From Anaerolineales bacterium (GTDB lineage Bacteria > Chloroflexota > Anaerolineae > 4572-78 > J111), in NCBI GenBank assembly GCA_020634935.1, contig JACKAT010000021.1:1-64000 (forward strand): 64,000 bases of DNA, given 5' to 3'. The stretch's first letter is position 1; the number at the start of each line of letters is the position of its first letter. This document shows positions 42,855 to 49,953 of the stretch, piece after piece. The translations under genes were made by a program, and so were the position numbers. A model generated the notes under the pieces. That model was not told the DNA's origin. It worked only from the letters and a program-made list of their open reading frames with translations, and did no database searches.

Positions 42855-43915
42855 CTCACATTAAGGTTAAGATAAACGGTAATCATTAGCGTTGCCATGA
42901 GCGGTAGTAAGATCAAATAAAGCACTACCCGCCGTTTGAAAACCCCCAAAAACATCAGCGAACTTTTGATATCGACCATCGGCCCAAACACCAGGAAGGC
43001 CAGAATAGCTGCCGGTGGAAACGAGTTCACAAAGGCCAGCGCCAGAAACGAGTCGACCGTAGAACACACTGACAGCACAAAAGCCAGCATCATCATGGTA
43101 AAAATTGAAGTAGCTGAGCCGGCGCCCAGCGCCAATAAGAATGGCTGGGGGATCAAGGTTTGCATCGCCGCCGCCAGCATCGAGCCGGCAATCAAGTAAC
43201 GGCCCATATCAAAAAAGTCGTCGCCGCCGATGCTCAACGCCTTCCAGAAGCGATTGACGCCTTTTGCATCGGCATGATCGTGGCTATGGTCGTGGTGGTG
43301 GTGATGGTCAGAGGATGCCAGTTGGTCCGGCCGTAAAATATCGGCCGGGTCGGCAAAATGAAACAGAAACCCAATCATCGAGGCGATTAAAAAACTTAAG
43401 ATCACCCGGCCATAGAGGATAGGCCCCCAGCCAAAGGCGGCATAGGTACTGGCCAATACAATCGGGTTGATGACCGGCGCGGCCAGCATAAAAGCGATTC
43501 CCATCGAGATGGGCAGCCCCTTTAGATACAGCCGCCGCGTCACCGGCACCACGCCACACTCACACACGGGAAAGATCAAACCCAGCCCCCCACCCACCAG
43601 CGCCGCCGCTGCCGGATGGCGCGGCACGAACCGGTACAGCGTGTGATTGCTCACATACACTTCAAGCAGTCCCGAAACGATAGAACCGGCTAACAGGAAC
43701 GGAACAGCTTCGATGAAAATACTAAGAAAAATGGTAACAAAGGTTTGGGCGCGGCTGCCCAGCGATCCGGCCAGCTCATTATCACGGATAACGACCAGCG
43801 CCGCCAGAGCCAAAATGACCAACAGCACCCGAAGCGCAGCTTTAGAGCGAAAAAACCCAATGGCCGGTCTAGGGGCCATTTCAGTTGGGGACGAGGGCGA
43901 TTCGATGTATTTCAT
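42848..43915 (-). CDS. YraQ/UPF0718-type permease
   Basis: 355 residues with eight to ten helices. The duplicated DUF318 motif is clear: VPFLLAGSIVSGLLEVYVSN, then PVCECGVVPVTRRLYLKGLP with the Cys-x-Cys, and the second-half VCSTVDSFLALAFVN. A His-rich cytosolic loop (HHHHHDHSHDHAD) sits between the halves. Such permeases partner with TIGR03943 proteins. The divergent Fur-family gene and the His-rich loops make a divalent metal the likely substrate (inference). Direction of transport is unknown. Confidence 0.87.
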   Translation of the reverse strand: MKYIESPSSPTEMAPRPAIGFFRSKAALRVLLVILALAALVVIRDNELAGSLGSRAQTFVTIFLSIFIEAVPFLLAGSIVSGLLEVYVSNHTLYRFVPRHPAAAALVGGGLGLIFPVCECGVVPVTRRLYLKGLPISMGIAFMLAAPVINPIVLASTYAAFGWGPILYGRVILSFLIASMIGFLFHFADPADILRPDQLASSDHHHHHDHSHDHADAKGVNRFWKALSIGGDDFFDMGRYLIAGSMLAAAMQTLIPQPFLLALGAGSATSIFTMMMLAFVLSVCSTVDSFLALAFVNSFPPAAILAFLVFGPMVDIKSSLMFLGVFKRRVVLYLILLPLMATLMITVYLNLNVSW

Positions 43916-43923
43916 CAGAAATC

Positions 43924-43994
43924 ATAATCACTAGACCGCAGCATCCTGAGCAGGCGAGGCCAGATCGAAGGGTGCAGTGCGGTCTAGTGATTAT
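43924..43994. repeat. 71-bp element with perfect 16-bp inverted ends
   Basis: ATAATCACTAGACCGC (43924-43939) and GCGGTCTAGTGATTAT (43979-43994) are exact reverse complements enclosing 39 bp. It starts 8 bp upstream of the permease start codon. It looks like a small non-autonomous mobile element or a terminator-like fold in the permease leader. No second copy is seen in this window. Confidence 0.5.
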
Positions 43995-44014
43995 AGGTTA
44001 GCCAGGTTCGTTGT

Positions 44015-44170
44015 CAAACTCTTAAATGCCAATATTCGCTATAACTATTCAGGTGACCGGCACTTTTGACCCAATCGAGAACGCTGAGGGAAACACAACG
44101 ATACAATTAACGCGATTAAGTGCCAGTCACCTGGTCGACCAAACTCTTAAACGCCGATATTCGCTATAAC
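44015..44170. repeat. 82-bp AGGTGAC element bracketed by a 31-bp direct repeat
   Basis: The element runs from AGGTGACCGGCACTT (44051-44065) to AAGTGCCAGTCACCT (44118-44132) and belongs to the dispersed family described under findings. On both sides the sequence CAAACTCTTAAA(T/C)GCC(A/G) followed by ATATTCGCTATAAC occurs, at 44015-44045 and 44140-44170, 29 of 31 bases identical. The whole lies between the divergent permease and Fur-family genes, so it splits or duplicates their control region. Confidence 0.7.
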
Positions 44171-44203
44171 ACATTTTTGACAAATGATAGTTTCCTCATC
44201 ATA

Positions 44204-44223
44204 ATTGAGAAAGTTGTCTCAAT
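44204..44223. promoter_or_regulatory. Palindrome in front of the Fur-family gene
   Basis: ATTGAGA-AAGTTG-TCTCAAT, a 7-6-7 inverted repeat of 20 bp, ends 22 bp before the regulator's ATG. Fur-family boxes have this length and symmetry, so it is a candidate site for self-control and for the divergent permease. Confidence 0.5.
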
Positions 44224-44245
44224 AAGAAAAGGGCAAGCTCAGACG

Positions 44246-44668
44246 ATGTCAAAAATAGTCAATTTAGCGAATAGTCTCAAAAAAGCTGGCTTCAAAATGA
44301 CTCCGGCGCGGCTGGCGGTCATCGAGGTTTTAGAGAATCACCCGGAGCATTTGAGTCACAATCAAATTCTAGAAGAGGGACAAAAAGTCTATACCAAGCT
44401 CAGTCGAGCAACCGTCTACCGGACAATGGAATTATTGGTCGAATTGAAGCTGGTTCGCCCGCTTTACTTAAATGATCCAACGCAGCGGTTTGTGTCGGCT
44501 TCAGGCGGCCACCACCATTTGGTCTGCACCAACTGCGACACGACCATCGAGTTCGACCACTGTACCGCCGATCAATTAGCCAAAGAGTTAGCCGAAAAAT
44601 TTGATTTCCAAATTCTCAATCACCTCCTTGAATTTCAAGGGGTGTGTGCCAAGTGTCGTCAAAACTAA
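44246..44668 (+). CDS. Fur-family metal-dependent regulator
   Basis: 140 residues from the ATG at 44246; the open frame extends 42 codons upstream through the operator region without support. The winged helix is visible in KKAGFKMTPARLAVIEVLEN, then ATVYRTMELLVELKLV. The dimer domain has the HHHLVCTNCDTTIEF metal site and a C-terminal CAKC pair, giving a structural zinc Cys4 site as in Fur, Zur and PerR. The linked genes are a permease pair and, 2 kb away, an RcnA-like transporter, which favours Zn or Ni/Co sensing over iron. The precise metal is not readable. Confidence 0.88.
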   Translation: MSKIVNLANSLKKAGFKMTPARLAVIEVLENHPEHLSHNQILEEGQKVYTKLSRATVYRTMELLVELKLVRPLYLNDPTQRFVSASGGHHHLVCTNCDTTIEFDHCTADQLAKELAEKFDFQILNHLLEFQGVCAKCRQN

Positions 44669-44699
44669 TTTTTCTTAGCCTTAACCAGGAGGATTTTTT

Positions 44700-45428
44700 G
44701 TGAGCAACAATCAGTGGAGCCAGCTATCGCAGCGCCTCACCAAAGTGCTGGGCTTAAAGTACGCCCCTATCGCCATCTCATTTTCGCAGGAGCCCCCGGC
44801 CGGCGTGGATGCTTATGAGGGGCCAATGCCGCCGCCCAGCGCCGACGGCCGAACCGGTAAAGTAGCAGCCGGCTGTGTTTTCTGGATCAAAGCTCAGAAC
44901 CGCACCTTTACGACCGTACCTCAAGATCATTACAATTGCAGTGTGGGCAGCGTTACCCACGGGTTGAAATCGCTGTCAGAGGTGATGAACAATGAAGATG
45001 TTCAGGGAATCCTGGAATGCGAGTGGGTGACTCCCGAAGAAGCCATGCAGTTGCCGGCCGTTAGCCAGAAACCCCATTACATCACTTACGGTCCCTTGGC
45101 GGCTAGCCCGGTCGAGCCTGATGTGGTTCTGCTGCGGCTCAACGCCTTCCAAAGCATGGTCGTCCACGATGGCTTTAGCGGCATGCCTATTGTCGGTAAG
45201 CCACAGTGTCATATTATTCCGATGTCGGTAGAGCAAAATGAGGTAGCCATGAGCACCGGTTGTATGCTCAGCCGCGTTCGTACCGGCATGGGGCCGGAAG
45301 AGCTGACGTGTACCATTCCGGCTACTCGGTTAGAAGAGGTTGTCGAAAAGCTGGAAGCTCGCCAGGTGGCCAACGCCGCTGTGAGCACTTATGCCAGCCA
45401 GGATATGGGCCGTTTCGCAACGACCTAG
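44700..45428 (+). CDS. DUF169 protein
   Basis: 242 residues. The N-terminal YAPIAISFSQEPPAGVD, the Cys in GCVFWIKAQNRTFTTVPQDH and YNCSVGS, and later FSGMPIVGKPQCHIIPMS are features of the DUF169 (COG2043) family. The conserved cysteines suggest a cofactor or metal site. The biochemical role of the family is unknown to me. GTG at 44700 is preceded by AGGAGG with seven bases' spacing. It starts 32 bp after the Fur-family gene and is probably in the same transcript. Confidence 0.82.
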   Translation: MSNNQWSQLSQRLTKVLGLKYAPIAISFSQEPPAGVDAYEGPMPPPSADGRTGKVAAGCVFWIKAQNRTFTTVPQDHYNCSVGSVTHGLKSLSEVMNNEDVQGILECEWVTPEEAMQLPAVSQKPHYITYGPLAASPVEPDVVLLRLNAFQSMVVHDGFSGMPIVGKPQCHIIPMSVEQNEVAMSTGCMLSRVRTGMGPEELTCTIPATRLEEVVEKLEARQVANAAVSTYASQDMGRFATT

Positions 45429-45555
45429 AAGTCGGCTTATATTCTGTCGCCAAAATTGGCCTTGAGCCGACAACCCACCAACTGCCGACCGCAGACCGCG
45501 AAAATAAGGCCATTCTATGGGCTTTTGGCGGTCAACGGTCGGCGGTCTCCATGTT

Positions 45556-47004
45556 TTAGCCAAGATATGGCAGCACCCCTTTAATTAAAATCCCCACCCC
45601 CAACAGCGTCACAATTACCGCGCTAATAAGCGGCAGCAGCGTCTGCCAGCGTGATCCGGTCCCTTCAAAGCGAGCTAGCAGGGATTTGGCTCGGACCAAC
45701 AGCACCCCGATTAAAATCAACACTGCCGCCAGGCCAAAGCTAAAGGCCACCACCAATCCCAACCCCAACAAAATTCGGTTGAGCCCAATTGCGATCAGCA
45801 TAACGCCTAAGGCTTCCGGGCAAGGCACCAGACCGCCGGAGATGCCCAGGGTCAGCAGGCCCCCTAAAGTGACAGGCTCGTCAGGGTGATGGTGATGATG
45901 CGGCAATCCATGTTTATGAGCATAAGCGTGATCGTGCTCATCGAGATGATGATGATGATGATGATGGTGATCGTGATCATGATGAGCGTGCTCGGAATTT
46001 TGGCGATATTCTACCCAGCGCGCCCGCAGCAGTTGCAGGCCCAAAATAACCACCAGCAGGCCCGAGGCCACTTCCAGAGCCGGCACCAGCAGGTTGGGAA
46101 CGAGAAATTGGCTGGCCAGCAGCGCCAGCAGCCCGATCACAATGACCGAGGCCGTATGGGTAAAGGTTACAATCCCGCCCAAAAACATGGCATGCCGGAC
46201 GGTACCCCGGCTGCCGATCAGATACGCGGCCACCAACGTTTTGCCGTGACCGGGGGTTAAGGCGTGCAACCCGCCTAACACAACTGACAAGCCCAGACTG
46301 GCCAGCATCAATAACGGCGTCAGCTCGAAATTATACAAAAAACCGGCCAATTGTTTCTGGCCGGCGGTTACCCCGCCCGGCACGTCGATATTGGATAAGG
46401 TGGCGTCGCTGCCACTATCGACCGGCGCTTCCGGGCTAATGGTATAATCGATCCGGACACTTTTCTGAAACACATCCTTATTTTGTTGGTTTATTTGGAT
46501 CCATTCGGGTTTGTCGCTCAAGGCATTGACCAAGTAGGTGGCGGAGTCCCCCATGTAATTATTCTCATAAAATAGGGCGTGATCGCCGCGATGATTAGCC
46601 GGCAAATCGGCCGACAAATAAAATCGGATAACGCCGATGCCGGCCCGTAGATCTAATACGGTCGGAAACTCAAGGGCAGTGATTTGAAGCGGAGTGGGAA
46701 CGCCATCGACTTCAAAAGTAACGTCTGTCAAAAACAGAGATACATAGGTCTGACGCTCAGCCTCGGAGATCAGTTCATCTCCATTGGTATCAATCAGAGC
46801 GGTGATTTTTGGAGCCACCAAGATGCCGGGGTACTGTTCAACGATCAGATTAACCCGGTTAGAAGCTAATGTAATAAACGTAGCTTGATAAAATTCATCT
46901 AAAGGGTGAGCGCTGGTGGTTGATTGGAGAGGGGATAAAAGATAGGCAGCGAAGCAGCAAATAGTAATAAAAAATAGTTTTGTTAACTTCTGGCGATAAA
47001 ACAT
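45556..47004 (-). CDS. RcnA/NicO-type nickel-cobalt transporter with exported N-terminal domain
   Basis: 482 residues. A signal-like helix (7-25) is followed by an extracytoplasmic domain of about 180 residues that contains a canonical EF-hand loop (DTNGDELISEAE, about 69-80). Six or more helices follow with the NicO signature HALTPGHGKTLVAAYLIG and PCPEALGVMLIAIGL. Between them is a loop with more than twenty histidines plus Asp (starting HAHHDHDHHHHH). RcnA-like proteins export Ni2+ or Co2+; others with this layout are of unknown metal. No clear ribosome-binding site precedes the ATG. Its leader has a promoter and a terminator at 47057-47166. Confidence 0.88.
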   Translation of the reverse strand: MFYRQKLTKLFFITICCFAAYLLSPLQSTTSAHPLDEFYQATFITLASNRVNLIVEQYPGILVAPKITALIDTNGDELISEAERQTYVSLFLTDVTFEVDGVPTPLQITALEFPTVLDLRAGIGVIRFYLSADLPANHRGDHALFYENNYMGDSATYLVNALSDKPEWIQINQQNKDVFQKSVRIDYTISPEAPVDSGSDATLSNIDVPGGVTAGQKQLAGFLYNFELTPLLMLASLGLSVVLGGLHALTPGHGKTLVAAYLIGSRGTVRHAMFLGGIVTFTHTASVIVIGLLALLASQFLVPNLLVPALEVASGLLVVILGLQLLRARWVEYRQNSEHAHHDHDHHHHHHHHLDEHDHAYAHKHGLPHHHHHPDEPVTLGGLLTLGISGGLVPCPEALGVMLIAIGLNRILLGLGLVVAFSFGLAAVLILIGVLLVRAKSLLARFEGTGSRWQTLLPLISAVIVTLLGVGILIKGVLPYLG

Positions 47005-47056
47005 TAAACGGTATTTTGATTGTCAGGCCAAGTCAGATGTGTTAAAATAGCTCATT

Positions 47057-47131
47057 AAAAAAAGAAGACCCCAGGTCAGTTCTGGAGTCTCACTTCAGGA
47101 AACAGGCCAGTCGCCATTGACTAACCTTGAT
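47057..47131 (-). ncRNA. Small RNA or terminating leader of the RcnA-like gene
   Basis: On the minus strand a promoter near 47138-47166 should start a transcript at about 47131. It can fold GCCAT (47134-47130) with ATGGC (47117-47113). It ends in a strong Rho-independent terminator: arms 47090-47082 and 47074-47066 (AGACTCCAG / CTGGGGTCT, one mismatch) followed by seven T (47063-47057). The RcnA-like gene starts 53 bp further on, so this is either an attenuator or riboswitch-type leader or an independent small RNA. I do not recognise it as a NiCo or Mn riboswitch by eye. Confidence 0.5.
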
Positions 47132-47137
47132 GGCTGT

Positions 47138-47166
47138 ACTATACCATGAATAAATAGCTTCGTCAA
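47138..47166 (-). promoter_or_regulatory. Strong promoter upstream of the RcnA-like gene
   Basis: Minus-strand TTGACG (47166-47161), 17-bp spacer and TATAGT (47143-47138), with TG one base before the -10. This is close to the sigma-70 consensus and lies 134 bp before the RcnA-like start codon. Confidence 0.65.
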
Positions 47167-47206
47167 AATATTGACCCCTAATCCGGCAATTCTAAATTTA
47201 GCGACA

Positions 47207-47224
47207 AGGTGGCAGTCACTTAAT
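47207..47224. repeat. Half copy of the AGGTGAC repeat
   Basis: AGGTGGCAGTCACTTAAT resembles one arm of the element at 49877-49928 (AGGTGACAGTCACTTAAT, one base different). No second arm is present nearby. It lies in the gap before the small membrane-protein genes. Confidence 0.45.
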
Positions 47225-47298
47225 CATCAATGCCCGTCTGATCGACGAAAACAACGGCTTTGCTCATGAAAAAGCGACCGCCACCTTTATTGTGACCT

Positions 47299-47544
47299 AT
47301 GAAACATATTGAAGATTATTTAATGCTCTTGATCTTGGCTGGCCCATTTATTTGCGCGGCCATCGGCTACGCCCTCGACGGGACGTGGCAAGGAATATTG
47401 CTAGGCGCAGGCGGCGGCATGCTGCTTGCGGGTGTTTTGCGACGAGTCCTCAGGGGTTTGACCGCTCCGCCTGACGATGAGAATGCCATCAATCCATCGA
47501 GCCAGCCCACGGCGAGCCCGCCTGATAGTCATCAAAACTATTAG
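47299..47544 (+). CDS. Small membrane protein, two helices
   Basis: 81 residues with two hydrophobic helices (LMLLILAGPFICAAIGYALD and GILLGAGGGMLLAGVLRR) and a polar Pro/Ser-rich tail. The pattern resembles AtpI-like proteins but no ATP synthase genes are near. The next gene begins two bases after its stop, so the two small proteins are probably made together. No ribosome-binding site is apparent. Confidence 0.5.
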   Translation: MKHIEDYLMLLILAGPFICAAIGYALDGTWQGILLGAGGGMLLAGVLRRVLRGLTAPPDDENAINPSSQPTASPPDSHQNY

Positions 47545-47546
47545 GC

Positions 47547-47861
47547 ATGGGCTGGGTTATTTTTTGGGCAGCTATCGCCAGTGTGACCGGGTTGTTAGCC
47601 ATTTTTATGGTAGTTTATTTGGTTCGGACAACGCTAAAAACGCTGCCGCCTGAAAAATTAGAAAAGTGGGGCCAGATCAAAAATTCGATGCGTTTTTGGG
47701 GGATATTGGGAACGCTATTTGGGATCATCGGAGCCACTTTGATGATGAGATTTGCCGGTATTATGGGCAATGAAGCGGCCTATTGGATTATCTTTGGGGC
47801 TATAAGTGGCACAATATGGGGCGTTTTATGGGGCGTGGTTTGGGCCATTACCTCACGGTGA
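47547..47861 (+). CDS. Small membrane protein, three helices
   Basis: 104 residues with helices at about 3-25, 45-65 and 73-100 (VIFWAAIASVTGLLAIFMVV, GILGTLFGIIGATLMM, WIIFGAISGTIWGVLWGVV), rich in Gly and Trp. No family is recognised. It begins two bases after the preceding small gene. Its last nine bases overlap the end of the convergent pentapeptide gene. Confidence 0.5.
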   Translation: MGWVIFWAAIASVTGLLAIFMVVYLVRTTLKTLPPEKLEKWGQIKNSMRFWGILGTLFGIIGATLMMRFAGIMGNEAAYWIIFGAISGTIWGVLWGVVWAITSR

Positions 47862-48923
47862 TAAAATTGTTCGGCCAACTCCCGTTTGAATCAAGTCAAA
47901 GTTGATCGGCCAGATGGTGGTCTCGTTGTAATGCGTACCGCGTAGATCGGCATTTTTCAGGTTGGCGCGGGTCAGGTCGGCCCCCAACAGATCGGCGCCG
48001 CGCAAGTCAGCGCCGCGTAAATCGGTTCTGAAAAGTTTAGCGCCGCGCAGGTTCGCCTCGCGCAAGTTAGCCCGGCTCAAATCGGCTCGAAACAGATCGC
48101 TCTTGTCCAAGTTCGCTTGCTGTAAATTGGCCCGGCTCAAGTTGGCTTTGCTCAAGTTCGCCCGCTGCAAATCGCACCCGTGTAAATCTCGCTCAACCGC
48201 GCCGAGGTTGACGATTTCCCAGACCAACAGCCAGGCTTGTTCAATATCCGTGGTCGCGTCGATGAGCGTCCCGCTTAAACTTGCGCCTCGTAAGCTCACC
48301 CCGCCCAGCCGAGCCCCCCGTAAATTGGCCCAATTAAGATTGGCTTCAACCAACGCGGCTCCATTAAGATTGGCCCCGCTTAAATTGGCTCCGGTCAGAT
48401 CGGCGCTCCGTAGATCGCATTGGCTGAGATCGGCTTCCACTAAATGGGCCAACTGCAAGTTAGCCCGGCTAAGATCGCATCGATGCAAGTGGGCTTTATT
48501 CAAATTCGCTCGACGCAGGTTGGCGGCTCTGAGGCTAGCCCCCCCCATCGACACCCGGCTGAGATCGGTCCATTTGAGGGTGGCGTCGCTCAAGTTGGCC
48601 TTTTTGAGATTAGCGCCTTCTAAAATGGCCCCGCACAAGGAAGCGCCGCGCAAATCGGCGCCTTCCAGGCTGGTTCTCACCAAAATCGTTTCGCCCGGCC
48701 CGGCATAGGCGGTTAAATTAGCCCCGCTTAAGTCGGCCCAGCGCAAGTCGGCGTAGCTTAAATCGACCCCGCTCAAATTAGCCCAGGTCAAATCAGCCTT
48801 GTTGAGATCGATATAATAGAGGTCAGTGCGGCTCAAGTCAGCATCGCTAAAATTGGGGGGTTCGCCCTCAGCCCTGGCTGTCTTAATCATCTCCAGAATT
48901 TCATCGCGTACTAATTTCGCCAT
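47853..48923 (-). CDS. Pentapeptide-repeat protein (long)
   Basis: 356 residues from the ATG at 48923, which has GGAG six bases upstream (the frame extends to a TTG at 48938). After a short helical N-terminus almost everything is A(D/N)LxX repeats, forming a right-handed beta-helix. One break around residues 225-250 (TDIEQAWLLVWEIVNLGAVE) divides the repeats into two blocks. Some pentapeptide proteins mimic DNA and protect gyrase, but most have no known role. A second, shorter member lies divergently 171 bp away. Confidence 0.9.
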   Translation of the reverse strand: MAKLVRDEILEMIKTARAEGEPPNFSDADLSRTDLYYIDLNKADLTWANLSGVDLSYADLRWADLSGANLTAYAGPGETILVRTSLEGADLRGASLCGAILEGANLKKANLSDATLKWTDLSRVSMGGASLRAANLRRANLNKAHLHRCDLSRANLQLAHLVEADLSQCDLRSADLTGANLSGANLNGAALVEANLNWANLRGARLGGVSLRGASLSGTLIDATTDIEQAWLLVWEIVNLGAVERDLHGCDLQRANLSKANLSRANLQQANLDKSDLFRADLSRANLREANLRGAKLFRTDLRGADLRGADLLGADLTRANLKNADLRGTHYNETTIWPINFDLIQTGVGRTILSP

Positions 48924-49093
48924 CGCCAACTCCGCCAATCATCACAAAACCATTTCCTGCTCACTGTATCATATTTCACCGGGTATCGTCTATAGGTCTC
49001 ACATCCCACTTTTCACAAGATGGCCAGCTTAAATCTTGCCTTTTGCGACATAACGAGGTAAAAATAAATGGCAATCCAGAGGGGGAATATTGA

Positions 49094-49870
49094 ATGACAA
49101 AACTCACACGCAGGCAAATAGAAGATCATCTGGCAGTGATGGGTTATATCAAACTCCAGAGCCAGGATCTTCAGGGAGTCGATTTAAGCGGCATCAATTT
49201 GGGGGGAGCCAATTTGAGCGGGGCTAATTTAAGCCGGGCTAATCTCAATCGAGCCATCTTAGTGGATGCTTTTTTAATCGACGCCGATCTCAGCTACGCC
49301 AATTTGGCCGGGGCCGACCTGAGCGAAGCCGAACTCAGCGGCACGGTTAACTTGAGCCACGCCGACCTGCGCGGCGCTAAATTGGAAGGCGCGGATTTAG
49401 CCGGAGTTAATCTCACCCACGCCAAACTGAGCGGCGCGGATTTCAGCCGGGCCATTTTGAACGATGCCAACCTCGATCAAGCCCTACTGGCCAGCACCGA
49501 TTTACTCGAGGGTGCCAACTTAAATCGAGCCAATTTAACCGGCGCAAACCTGTTTCAGGTCGATCTGAGCGGGACCAATTTGCGCGGCAGCGATTTGAGC
49601 CGGGCGAATTTGAGCCAGGCCAAGTTGATCAGTGCCGATCTGCGCCGGGCGGTTCTGTCTGAAGCCAACTTAAGCCAAGCTAACCTCAAAAACGCCGATC
49701 TGGGCCGGGCCGATTTGCGCGGCGCCAATTTAAAAGGCGCGGATTTGTCCACTTCGATCTTGCGCGGAGCCGAATTGACCGACGCTCGCTATAACAGCCA
49801 GACTAAATGGCCCAAAGGCTTAATGGCCGATATTGCCGGGGCCATCGCTGATGACGCCGATGAAAATTAG
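49094..49870 (+). CDS. Pentapeptide-repeat protein (short)
   Basis: 258 residues. A helical N-terminus (TKLTRRQIEDHLAVMGYI) precedes an uninterrupted run of A(D/N)LSX repeats to near residue 245, ending in a short acidic tail. The C-terminal cap, RYNSQTKWPKG, matches that of the divergent protein (HYNETTIWP), so the two are related paralogues. AGGGGG lies about nine bases before the ATG. The function is unknown. Confidence 0.9.
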   Translation: MTKLTRRQIEDHLAVMGYIKLQSQDLQGVDLSGINLGGANLSGANLSRANLNRAILVDAFLIDADLSYANLAGADLSEAELSGTVNLSHADLRGAKLEGADLAGVNLTHAKLSGADFSRAILNDANLDQALLASTDLLEGANLNRANLTGANLFQVDLSGTNLRGSDLSRANLSQAKLISADLRRAVLSEANLSQANLKNADLGRADLRGANLKGADLSTSILRGAELTDARYNSQTKWPKGLMADIAGAIADDADEN

Positions 49871-49876
49871 TTCCAA

Positions 49877-49928
49877 AGGTGACAGTCACTTAATTGTAGA
49901 TAAATGCGCGTTTAAGTGACTGTCACCT
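49877..49928. repeat. AGGTGAC element, short form
   Basis: Perfect 17-bp inverted ends (49877-49893 and 49912-49928, AGGTGACAGTCACTTAA and its complement) enclose 18 bp. It lies between two genes that end toward each other, where the stem could also serve as a terminator. Flanks TTCCAA and GGTT are the same as at 3308-3322. Confidence 0.75.
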
Positions 49929-49953
49929 GGTTTTGTCGAAGTAGCTGCGCCGC

